Positions 56,410 to 64,000 of a stretch of DNA of 64,000 nt are shown here, in pieces. The translations under genes were made by a program, and so were the position numbers. Source of the DNA: JAZGGS01 sp963749485 (GTDB lineage Bacteria; Bacteroidota; Ignavibacteria; Ignavibacteriales; Ignavibacteriaceae); the NCBI GenBank assembly GCA_963749485.1, contig CAVVMV010000002.1, positions 1 to 64,000 of the forward strand, in the 5' to 3' direction. The first letter of the stretch is position 1. Every line of letters starts with the position of its first letter. The notes beneath the pieces are model-generated. The model was not told where the DNA came from, ran no database searches, and saw only the letters and a list, made by a program, of their open reading frames with translations.

Positions 56410-57558
56410 TCAACTAAGAGCGAAGGATTGTTTCATCAGCGCAGTGGTAAAAACTTTTCCAAGTGTTCGTTTTTCCAATGGTACTTTAGAAGCAGCGCGA
56501 GCTATACTGTTAAACTTATCATCTGAAAAATTGAATATGCCTTCCTTCAACTTGTTAAAAGTTACATGTCTTTTGCCAAGCCGGTCGTTCCATGCTTTGT
56601 CATATGTTAAAAGATGATCTAACTTATTCATCTTAACAGCTTCGGCGGCAATTCTGCCAGCTATGCTTCCACCAATCATGCCGCTGGCAATACCTCCGCC
56701 GCTAAGCGGATTGACCTGTCTTGCAGCATCACCAACAAGTGCGATGCCTGGTGCCGATATTTTTTCTAAACCAGGAGTACTCGGAACACCTCCTGCGATT
56801 GTTGTTAATACCGGCGCATTTGGATAATGTTTTTGCATAAATGAATCTAGAAATGATTGTGCGGATCTTTTTTTGCCAATCATTCCGCTAACACCCAAAC
56901 CAATATTTGCTGTATCATCACCTTTAGGAAAGACCCAGAAGTAACCTTCGGGAGCAACATGTTTACCAAAATAAAAGTAGAGAGTATCCTGGTTGATATT
57001 AATATTTGATGCGGTTATTTGCACACAACATTCCATATCCCTGAAATCGATATGTGTAGTTAATCCTGCCCATCTTCCAACTCTCGATTCAACTCCATCG
57101 GCAGCAATTACAATTTTGGCTTTTAATTCTTTCTGCTCTCCCTGGTGTTCATATTTTACTCCACAGACTTTATCATTTTCAAATAGCAAACCATTAACAT
57201 AAGCACGAGTTAAAATCTGCGCACCTGCTTTTGCAGCACTCTTTGCCAATTCGTAATCGAAGATTCTTCTTTCGAGAACATAACCTTCATCCTTAGAATC
57301 GAATTGAACAACAACTTCTGTATCATCCGGCGCAATCATCGCAAATTTATTTATATGCGCCCTTATCCATCGTTCATCGGAATCTATAAATTCTTCAACT
57401 CCCGCCCTGCTAATAGCTTCGCCACATCTAACCGGGTAACCAACGTCTCTATCCTTTTCCAGCATTAAAACAGAAACACCTTGCTCTGCTGCAAACCTTG
57501 CTGCCATTGATCCGGCAGGACCAGCACCAACAACTATTATGTCGTAATCGTGTTGCAC
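56410..57558 (-). CDS. Geranylgeranyl reductase family FAD protein
   Basis: A 382-residue flavoprotein. Seen: FAD Rossmann motif DIIVVGAGPAGSMAARFAAEQG, MLEKDRDVGYPVRCGEAIS (the RCGE signature of this family), GYVLERRIFDYELAKSA, VIAADGVESRVGRWAGL and GIALVGDAARQVNPLSGGGIASGM. It saturates double bonds of isoprenoid chains (archaeal lipids, chlorophyll side chain, menaquinone); which substrate is used in a bacterium like this is unknown. The GTG start shares one base with the TAG stop of the ferredoxin before it, so electrons from that ferredoxin are the natural supply. Intact frame. Confidence 0.92.
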   Translation of the reverse strand: MQHDYDIIVVGAGPAGSMAARFAAEQGVSVLMLEKDRDVGYPVRCGEAISRAGVEEFIDSDERWIRAHINKFAMIAPDDTEVVVQFDSKDEGYVLERRIFDYELAKSAAKAGAQILTRAYVNGLLFENDKVCGVKYEHQGEQKELKAKIVIAADGVESRVGRWAGLTTHIDFRDMECCVQITASNININQDTLYFYFGKHVAPEGYFWVFPKGDDTANIGLGVSGMIGKKRSAQSFLDSFMQKHYPNAPVLTTIAGGVPSTPGLEKISAPGIALVGDAARQVNPLSGGGIASGMIGGSIAGRIAAEAVKMNKLDHLLTYDKAWNDRLGKRHVTFNKLKEGIFNFSDDKFNSIARAASKVPLEKRTLGKVFTTALMKQSFALS

Positions 57559-57746
57559 TAAACAGGTATTCCTTCCTTGTTAAATTGAATAACTTCAATA
57601 GGGCAGCTCCAAATACATTTTGAACAGTTTGTACATCGCTCATCAATTATAGAAATTTCTGCTTCTTTCAGCTCTATCGCGTCTTCCGGGCAAATTCCAA
57701 CACAGCAGCCGCAAAAATCACATTTATCCGGAAGGATCTCAATCAT
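57558..57746 (-). CDS. Two-cluster 4Fe-4S ferredoxin
   Basis: A 62-residue ferredoxin with two [4Fe-4S] motifs: CDFCGCCVGICPEDAI and CTNCSKCIWSCPIEVI. The start at 57746 (MIEILPDKC) is the normal beginning of such proteins; the frame is also open from an ATG at 57779, adding 11 residues. It overlaps the geranylgeranyl reductase start, and the pair looks like a dedicated electron-donor/reductase unit. Confidence 0.92.
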   Translation of the reverse strand: MIEILPDKCDFCGCCVGICPEDAIELKEAEISIIDERCTNCSKCIWSCPIEVIQFNKEGIPV

Positions 57747-57965
57747 CAATATTCCGGTTTTAGCTTTCCTTAATTGCATAACGATTCAGAATTCAAATGT
57801 GTTAATTTCAAATTAAAAATTAGTTAAACTTTGCTGAATTTTTAAAAGTGAAGTTACTTAAAGATGGCTTTATATTAAAGCACCCATGTTTACATTAAGC
57901 TTAGCACTACTTAACTAATTAAAAAAATTATTATGTTGTTTAGCAGAAAATCTTAAATCTATTAT

Positions 57966-60152
57966 ATGGCTAAAACTAAAAAGTTCGGAACATTCAGCGG
58001 AGTATTTACACCATCCATCTTAACAATACTTGGTGTTATAATGTATTTACGACTCCCCTGGATTGTTGGGCAGGCGGGATTGTTTGCAGCACTTGGTATT
58101 ATTCTTATAGCTCACTTAATTTCCATCACAACCGGGCTTAGTGTTTCATCAATTGCAACTGATAAAAAGGTAAAAGCCGGTGGAACATATTATATGATCT
58201 CCCGGAGTTTAGGGTTGCCTATCGGCGGAACTTTAGGTCTTGCACTTTTCGTCGGCTTATCATTCAGCGTAAGTTTATATCTAATAGGATTTTCTGAAAT
58301 TTTTTTAGCTTACTGGGGTTTTGAAGTATCTAAAACTACTATTAGAATAACTGGAACCATTGTGCTGCTTTTTGTAACCGGCATAACTTTTCTAAGCACA
58401 ACGCTTGCAATAAGAACCCAGTTTTATATTATGGCAGCAATTGTTCTTTCGCTCTCTTCAATAATATTCGGTAGCCATTCTTTCGAACCATCAAAAATTC
58501 TACTTACACCAACTTCCGATGCAGTTCCATTCATAGTGATGTTCGGAATATTTTTTCCTGCAGTAACCGGCTTCGAAGCAGGAGTTTCGATGTCGGGCGA
58601 TTTACAGGATTCTAAAAAATCAATTCCAAAGGGAACCATCTCTGCAATATTAGTTGGATTGATAGTCTATATCTGTCTTGTATTTTTCTTTTCGTACACT
58701 GTGGAATCGGGAATACTTGTTAACGATCCGCAGGTATTGTTAAAAATTTCGTTTCTGCCTGAACTTGTTATTGCAGGTATTTGGGGCGCAACTCTTTCAT
58801 CGGCTTTTGGCAGTATTCTGGGAGCTCCACGAATTTTACAGGCAACAGCAAAAGATAAAATCACTCCAAAATTTTTTAGTAAAGGATTTGGAGTACTTAA
58901 TGAACCAAGGAACGCATTGCTTTTAACTTTTGCGATTGCTGAAGCAGGAATTCTTATTGGTGAGTTGGATGTTATTGCAAGAATTGTTTCGATGTTCTTC
59001 ATTACAGCTTATGGATTTTTAAACCTTAGCTGTGCAATAGAAAACTGGGCTGGTTCAGATTTTCATCCTGAATTCAGAATTCCTATTTGGGTTAGCTTAT
59101 TAGGTGCAGCTGCATGTTTTGTTGTTATGATTCAACTTGATCTGCTTGCTATGATATTAGCCACTGTACTCCTTGGCGCACTTTTTACTTACCTGCAAAG
59201 GCAAGAGCTAAAACTTAATAGCGGCGATACATGGAACGGCTTTTGGGATTCTATTGTGAGATACGGATTGATAAAATTAAAAAATGTAAATGTTGAATGG
59301 AGAAACTGGAGACCGAACATCATACTTTTTAGCGGTGGAAGTTATGCACGCCCTTATATGATTGAACTTGGTAAAGCACTTGTTGGCAAACTGGGAATTC
59401 TTTCTAACTTCGATTTGATAGAGAACACTTCTTCGGAACTTTTATTTACAAAAGCAGAACAATCTGTAAAACAGGAAGGTGAAGAGGATGAGGATGATAA
59501 GGGAGTTTTTACACGAAGACAGGAGTGCAGAGACATCTACGAAGGGATGGAAGTTATTGCAAGCATATACGGATTTTCAGGGATTGATCCAAATACAATT
59601 TTTATGGGCTGGGCAAAACATACAAAAGAACCGATGAAGTTTGCTCATCTTGTAAAAAAATTAAACGAGCTCGATTATAATTCTCTCTTTCTAAATTACG
59701 ATGATAAAAAAGGTTTTGGTGATAAAAAAAGAATTGATATCTGGTGGCGCGGCGGGGGTAATAATTTTTCGCTGGCAGTTACGCTTGCAAGATTTATTGT
59801 TTCTGATGAAGAATGGCGTAATGCTGAAATACGTTTGTTAACAATTAAAGATAAACTATCAAACACAAGGGTTCTGGAATATGAAGCTAAACGAGTTCTG
59901 CAAACTTTCAGAATAGATGCCAACGTTAAGATTATTGATAACCAGAATGGCACTAAAGGAAGAGATGAAATTTTCCGGGAAGAATCGAGAACGGCTGATC
60001 TTTCTATGTTCGGTATACCACCTATTAACGAGGTGGATCCTGCGGGTTATATTGAAAATATAAATTCATTGTTAAATAACGTGGGGACTACTCTGCTCAT
60101 TAATGCTTCATCTTTCTTTACAGAGATTAAGAGTACAGAAGAACAGGATTGA
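57966..60152 (+). CDS. SLC12-type cation-chloride cotransporter family protein
   Basis: A 728-residue inner-membrane transporter with about 12 helices in the first ~420 residues and a large cytoplasmic C-terminus. Seen: KKFGTFSGVFTPSILTILGVIMYLRLPWIVGQAG (the family's first helices), ITTGLSVSSIATDKKVKAGGTYYMISR, ESGILVNDPQ and SAFGSILGAPRILQATAKD. These are typical of prokaryotic amino-acid/cation-chloride cotransporter (APC/SLC12) proteins, which move K+ and/or Na+ with Cl-, or sometimes amino acids. The ion choice cannot be told from sequence. The tail (EGEEDEDDKGVF; IWWRGGGNNFSLAV) resembles the regulatory domain of SLC12 proteins. Convergent with dnaG. Confidence 0.92.
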   Translation: MAKTKKFGTFSGVFTPSILTILGVIMYLRLPWIVGQAGLFAALGIILIAHLISITTGLSVSSIATDKKVKAGGTYYMISRSLGLPIGGTLGLALFVGLSFSVSLYLIGFSEIFLAYWGFEVSKTTIRITGTIVLLFVTGITFLSTTLAIRTQFYIMAAIVLSLSSIIFGSHSFEPSKILLTPTSDAVPFIVMFGIFFPAVTGFEAGVSMSGDLQDSKKSIPKGTISAILVGLIVYICLVFFFSYTVESGILVNDPQVLLKISFLPELVIAGIWGATLSSAFGSILGAPRILQATAKDKITPKFFSKGFGVLNEPRNALLLTFAIAEAGILIGELDVIARIVSMFFITAYGFLNLSCAIENWAGSDFHPEFRIPIWVSLLGAAACFVVMIQLDLLAMILATVLLGALFTYLQRQELKLNSGDTWNGFWDSIVRYGLIKLKNVNVEWRNWRPNIILFSGGSYARPYMIELGKALVGKLGILSNFDLIENTSSELLFTKAEQSVKQEGEEDEDDKGVFTRRQECRDIYEGMEVIASIYGFSGIDPNTIFMGWAKHTKEPMKFAHLVKKLNELDYNSLFLNYDDKKGFGDKKRIDIWWRGGGNNFSLAVTLARFIVSDEEWRNAEIRLLTIKDKLSNTRVLEYEAKRVLQTFRIDANVKIIDNQNGTKGRDEIFREESRTADLSMFGIPPINEVDPAGYIENINSLLNNVGTTLLINASSFFTEIKSTEEQD

Positions 60153-60164
60153 AACTGGCATCAG

Positions 60165-62048
60165 TTAGGTAAGTTCTTTATCGCTTAATTCTTCTCTTAA
60201 TCTTTTCTTTTCTTCTTCAAGCTCTTTATTAGTGCGCATGAAATTAAGGTGGGCTTCTTCATCCTCAATTAGTTCAAGTTCACGATGATTTGTTAGTATC
60301 TGTTCGTCTATTTTCTCAATCCTGAAACGCAGAACAATATCCTTAGCATACTTTAGAACTATCATCTCATCGGTCATACCGGGAAAGCGGTTATCCCAGT
60401 TGCTACTTATGGAATGTTTATCGAATGTAATTTCGCGCACATAAGTTTCAAGCTGCTCATCCTGCAAATTTGCAAATACCAAATCGGCAGTAACATTTTC
60501 ATCCTTTTGGAACTCATTTTTTATAATGCGTATAATTTTCTGATGAAATCCCTCTGCAAATTCATCGGGTTGTATATATTTGAAAAGAAACTCTTTAATA
60601 TTTTTATCAGACTCGAAGAGGAGTTTAATTATTTCTGTTTCCAGGTTATAAATTACCGGCGATTCGATTCTGGATTCGGTAAGTGCAAGCGTGCTGGTGG
60701 TTGAATCATCTTTTGTCTTAATTTTTGTTTTATTTCTTTCAAACTTTTCTACCTGGTTAACCTGCTTAATAAGCTCACTCTCTAAAAGTTTTTCGCGTAT
60801 ATTAAACTTCTTCGCAATGTTCTTAAGTAAAAGAGTCCGTTTTAGCTCATCATTTATTAAAGCAACCGGTTTAACCAGCTCTCTTATTGCCTCTGCTGCA
60901 GTTGCGGGGTCATCAAACTTACCAAGCGAATCGAAATAACGTGTTTGGTATTCAAGAAAATTTTCCGCTTTTTTAATTAATTCATCAAATTCATCTTTTC
61001 CATATTTGTTTACAAAAGAATCGGGGTCTTCTCCTTCAGGAAGTGAAACTATTTTTACCTCCATATCTCTTTTTAAAAGAAGTTCAATACTCCTCATCGA
61101 AGCTTTTATCCCTGCAGTATCTGAATCGAAAAGGAGCACAACATTTTTTGTATACCTGCTTAATAGCTGAACCTGGTCGTCTGTTAGTGCAGTACCCGAA
61201 ACCGCAACAACATTCTTTGCACCATTCTGGTAAAGCGATATTAGGTCCATGTAACCTTCAACTAAAATTGCTTTATCAAGTTTCCTTATATCATCTTTTG
61301 CGTGTGATAGACCGTAAAGCGTTCTTCCTTTAATATAAACCAGTGATTCGGGTGAGTTTAAATACTTGGCGGATTTTTCTTTATCATCCAGGATCCTTCC
61401 TGCAAAAGCAACTACCCTTCCGTTTGGTGAAAAGATCGGGAAGATTATCCTGCCTGAAAATTTATCATAAACTCTGCCTTCTTTATTCCTTCCGACTAAA
61501 CCAAGGGCAACAATTTTATCTTCATCAAAACCTTTTTCTTTGCTGAAATTTATAAAGTTTTCCCAGCCGCGCAGTGCGTAACCCAATCCAAACGTGCGCA
61601 TTGTTTGCGTTTTTATATTTCGCTTCTGAAAATATTCTCTAGCAAATTTTCCTTCATCATCGTTAAGCAAAAGATTAGAAAAATATTTTGCTGTTTCTGT
61701 ATTTATATCGTAATATATTTCCTGCTCGGTTTGCTGTTCGCTGTAACCGGTTTGTTCGTAATCGATTGTAATTCCCAATTGCTCTGCAAGCTGCTGCACA
61801 GATTCAACAAAAGAGATTTTCTGGAACTCCATTAAAAATTTAAATACGTTGCCGCCAGTATGGCAGCCGAAACAATGGAAGATCTGTTTCTCTTCACTTA
61901 CAGTAAAAGATGGGGTTTTTTCGTTATGGAAAGGACACAACCCGATGTAGTTCTTGCCTCTTTTGCGCAGTTGCACAAACTCAGAAACAACATCAACAAC
62001 GCTGGCTGAAGTTCTTACTTCTTCTATTTTAGATTCGGGTATTCTCAT
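60165..62048 (-). CDS. dnaG: DNA primase
   Basis: A 627-residue primase making RNA primers for replication. N-terminal zinc finger (CPFHNEKTPSFTVSEEKQIFHCFGC, with His/Cys ligands), the RNA-polymerase core (FSGRIIFPIFSPNGRVVAFAGRIL), TOPRIM (AILVEGYMDLISLYQNG, VVLLFDSDTAGIKASMRSI with the DxD pair) and a C-terminal helicase-binding domain. Length and order match bacterial DnaG. The frame is intact. It converges on the SLC12-type gene with 12 bases between. Confidence 0.97.
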   Translation of the reverse strand: MRIPESKIEEVRTSASVVDVVSEFVQLRKRGKNYIGLCPFHNEKTPSFTVSEEKQIFHCFGCHTGGNVFKFLMEFQKISFVESVQQLAEQLGITIDYEQTGYSEQQTEQEIYYDINTETAKYFSNLLLNDDEGKFAREYFQKRNIKTQTMRTFGLGYALRGWENFINFSKEKGFDEDKIVALGLVGRNKEGRVYDKFSGRIIFPIFSPNGRVVAFAGRILDDKEKSAKYLNSPESLVYIKGRTLYGLSHAKDDIRKLDKAILVEGYMDLISLYQNGAKNVVAVSGTALTDDQVQLLSRYTKNVVLLFDSDTAGIKASMRSIELLLKRDMEVKIVSLPEGEDPDSFVNKYGKDEFDELIKKAENFLEYQTRYFDSLGKFDDPATAAEAIRELVKPVALINDELKRTLLLKNIAKKFNIREKLLESELIKQVNQVEKFERNKTKIKTKDDSTTSTLALTESRIESPVIYNLETEIIKLLFESDKNIKEFLFKYIQPDEFAEGFHQKIIRIIKNEFQKDENVTADLVFANLQDEQLETYVREITFDKHSISSNWDNRFPGMTDEMIVLKYAKDIVLRFRIEKIDEQILTNHRELELIEDEEAHLNFMRTNKELEEEKKRLREELSDKELT

Positions 62049-62184
62049 ATTTATTTATACACCTATGGTGTAAATATACACTTAACAGCAGGAATTGTGA
62101 AGATTAAAAAAAGTATATTTAATATCGTTTAATCAAATTCTTTATATTTGCAATTATTAATGATAGGAATAGCTTTTTAAATAA

Positions 62185-62706
62185 ATGAGCTTAGTAAATA
62201 AAAATAGTGTGCTTCTGTTTCTTCCTGCCACGGATTTTAATGAAGAAGAATATTCTATTGTAAAAAATCTTTTGCTGAAGTACGGTAAAAATATTTTCAT
62301 CACTTCGGATGACCATTATGTTTGCTCTGGCAGTAAGGGAATGAAAGTTAAATCGGATACAAGTTTTTATAATGTAAACACAATGAACTTTACAGCGTTA
62401 GTTCTTATTGGCGGGGCAGGAAGCAAAGCTTACTGGGATAATGAAAAGCTGCATACTATAAGCAGGGATTTTGACGCTGTTCAAAAAATAATCGGGGCGA
62501 TTTGCTCGGCACCTATAATTTTAGCAAAGGCAGGTATTCTTAAGAACAAAACAGCAACCTGTTATTATGAAGACAAAAACGAGTTGATCAATTTAGGAAT
62601 AGATTACCAGGACAGAGCAGTAGTAACCGATAAAAATATCGTAACTTCAAATGGCTCACAATCTGCAGCACAGTTTACCGAAGCAGTTCTTCATTTAATA
62701 AAATAA
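62185..62706 (+). CDS. DJ-1/PfpI-family protein
   Basis: A 173-residue protein with the flavodoxin-like DJ-1 fold: VLLFLPATDFNEEEYSIVKNLL at the start (conserved acidic residue), FTALVLIGGAGSKAYWDNEKL (oxyanion/Gly loop), and the nucleophile elbow GAICSAPIILAKAGILKNK with Cys. YYEDKNELINLGI and VTSNGSQSAAQF close the domain. It may be a protease, glyoxalase/deglycase or chaperone; these cannot be separated by sequence alone. It lies upstream of ispG on the same strand. Confidence 0.9.
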   Translation: MSLVNKNSVLLFLPATDFNEEEYSIVKNLLLKYGKNIFITSDDHYVCSGSKGMKVKSDTSFYNVNTMNFTALVLIGGAGSKAYWDNEKLHTISRDFDAVQKIIGAICSAPIILAKAGILKNKTATCYYEDKNELINLGIDYQDRAVVTDKNIVTSNGSQSAAQFTEAVLHLIK

Positions 62707-62774
62707 TTATTAAAACGTTCTAAATAGCCGGCATTTATGTAAAGTAATGCTGAAGATAAAACTAATTAAGTTTG

Positions 62775-64000
62775 ATGATTGATAAGCAAAAAAAATATTG
62801 TAACAGCTTAACCGAATACTCGCGGTTCAAAACAAGAGAAGTTTTTGTAGGAAAAATACCCCTCGGTGATAATAATCCAATCCGCATTCAATCGATGACT
62901 ACAACTGATACAATGGATACTATTGCCACAGTTGAACAAGCAATTAGAATGGTTGATGCTGGTTGTGAATATGTTAGAATTACAGCACCAAGCATCAACG
63001 AAGCAAAAAATCTTGAGAATATTAAAAACGAACTTAGAAAACGGGGATATGATGTCCCACTTATTGCCGATATTCACTTTACGCCAAACGCCGCAGAAAT
63101 TGCTGCGCAGATTGTTGAAAAAGTGAGAGTGAATCCTGGAAATTATGCGGATAAGAAAAAATTCGAACAGCAGGAATATACAGATGGAGAATATAATGCG
63201 GAACTTGAGCGGATAAGAAAAAAATTTACGCCGCTTGTAAAGATTTGCAAAGAGCATGAAACAGCAATGCGGATAGGGACAAACCATGGTTCACTCTCCG
63301 ATAGAATAATGAACCGTTACGGCGATACCCCGCTTGGGATGGTAGAATCAGCACTTGAGTTTGTAAGAATTTGTGAAGAACTGGATTACCATAACATTGT
63401 TTTATCGATGAAAGCCAGCAACACTCAGGTTATGGTTCAGGCATACCGGCTGCTTGTTAACCGAATGATAAGTGAGGGAATGAATTATCCTCTTCATCTT
63501 GGTGTAACTGAAGCAGGGGGCGGAGAGGATGGAAGAATCAAGTCTGCACTTGGCATCGGAACTTTGCTTGAAGATGGGTTGGGCGATACTGTGAGGGTTT
63601 CGCTTACGGAAGATCCGGAATATGAAGCCCCGGTTGCAATTTCGCTTGTTAACAGGTACAAAAACCGTAAAGGGCACAAACCAATTGTTCCAATCGATAA
63701 AAACCCGGTAGATCCTTTCACTTTTGAAAAAAGAAAATCGTTTGAGTTGCCAGGTATTGGCGGAAGTAATCATCCAGCTGTAACCGCAGATTTAAGTTCG
63801 TATAAAAATATTTCGTATGATGATTTAAAAGATATCGGCTACACTTATGATGCTGTGATAGATAAGTGGAATGTAAGCGATATTGCAACAGATTTTATTT
63901 TTACCGGGAATAACATCTTATCATTTCCAATTCCCTCAGGGTTAAAACAAATTTGTAATTATCACCATTGGTTAAATTTAACTGAAGATAAGGATTCCTA
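62775..64000 (+). CDS. ispG: 4-hydroxy-3-methylbut-2-en-1-yl diphosphate synthase IspG (long form), 5' part
   Basis: The first 408 residues of IspG/GcpE, the [4Fe-4S] enzyme that makes HMBPP in the MEP isoprenoid pathway. Seen: PIRIQSMTTTDTMDTIATVEQ, CEYVRITAPSINEAKN, PLIADIHFTPNAAEIAAQ, EKVRVNPGNYADKK, ETAMRIGTNHGSLSDRIMNRYGDTPLGMVESALEF, HLGVTEAGGGEDGRIKSALGIGTLL and GDTVRVSLTEDP. After that comes the ~250-residue extra domain of the long form found in Bacteroidota, Chlorobiota relatives, Chlamydiae and plants. The C-terminal cluster-binding part is beyond the window. The frame is clean throughout. Confidence 0.96.
   Translation, partial: MIDKQKKYCNSLTEYSRFKTREVFVGKIPLGDNNPIRIQSMTTTDTMDTIATVEQAIRMVDAGCEYVRITAPSINEAKNLENIKNELRKRGYDVPLIADIHFTPNAAEIAAQIVEKVRVNPGNYADKKKFEQQEYTDGEYNAELERIRKKFTPLVKICKEHETAMRIGTNHGSLSDRIMNRYGDTPLGMVESALEFVRICEELDYHNIVLSMKASNTQVMVQAYRLLVNRMISEGMNYPLHLGVTEAGGGEDGRIKSALGIGTLLEDGLGDTVRVSLTEDPEYEAPVAISLVNRYKNRKGHKPIVPIDKNPVDPFTFEKRKSFELPGIGGSNHPAVTADLSSYKNISYDDLKDIGYTYDAVIDKWNVSDIATDFIFTGNNILSFPIPSGLKQICNYHHWLNLTEDKDS

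Noticed and set aside
62808..63773. Several minus-strand open frames over the last kilobase
   Set aside because: They are antisense to ispG, whose signatures run without interruption through the region.

Overview
The window is AT-rich bacterial chromosome, most likely from a member of the Ignavibacteria or a close relative in the Bacteroidota/Chlorobiota/Ignavibacteriota group. Four secreted proteins end in a type IX secretion (T9SS) sorting domain with the QNYPNPFNPST motif and a C-terminal KKM(M/I)LLK, which is typical of that group. The long-insert form of IspG, erythronate-4-phosphate dehydrogenase (PdxB), a TPP-II-like secreted subtilase and OmpA proteins with TSP3 repeats fit the same lineage. 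I see no tRNA, rRNA, CRISPR array, prophage or intact insertion sequence.

Layout: 1-9.5 kb holds T9SS cargo (a BNR-repeat protein, an anchor-J protein, an M14 zinc carboxypeptidase) with a bPH2 membrane protein and an IYD-like nitroreductase. 9.5-13.1 kb holds a dicarboxylate symporter, hemW and a DUF6588-like outer-membrane protein, all badly interrupted. 13.1-25.9 kb is housekeeping: recN, a YkvA-type gene, a methyltransferase with rlmD, rsmI, a secreted subtilase, proS, a U32 (TrhP-like) gene and pepT. 26-35.5 kb is an OmpA protein followed by a surface-polysaccharide block read on the minus strand: mgtE, rfbA, rfbC, a sugar aminotransferase, a Wzi-like outer-membrane protein, fcl and gmd, so dTDP- and GDP-linked deoxysugars would feed capsule or O-antigen. 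35.7-45.3 kb has pdxB, a MORN/TonB protein, a small HEAGH membrane protease, a sensor kinase, a stunted T9SS protein, tspO, a YyaL-type thioredoxin protein and xth. 45.3-50.3 kb is an iron locus: a DtxR-type regulator, a membrane-anchored DtxR-FeoA fusion, FeoB split into GTPase and permease, a palindromic operator candidate, and a divergent [4Fe-4S] protein. 50.3-64 kb has cobO, small membrane proteins, marR, a sirtuin, a TPR protein, yhaM, a sensor kinase with a degenerate receiver, ferredoxin plus geranylgeranyl reductase, an SLC12-type transporter, dnaG, a DJ-1/PfpI protein and the start of ispG.

A dominant property of the sequence is its frame breaks. About twenty genes, including essential ones such as proS, need one to six single-base corrections to read through, and two reading frames carry an in-frame stop. 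They are unevenly spread (densest at 7-13 kb and in proS) and often lie in homopolymer runs, so I read most as sequencing or assembly errors. Disrupted genes are given as one spanning CDS with the approximate break positions.

Points most worth a second look: a 30-bp palindrome inserted in frame in a T9SS sorting domain, the membrane-anchored DtxR-FeoA fusion with split FeoB and operator candidate, a receiver domain with Glu in place of the phospho-accepting Asp, a nested palindromic intergenic repeat, and a T9SS protein reduced to the tail of a LamG domain.
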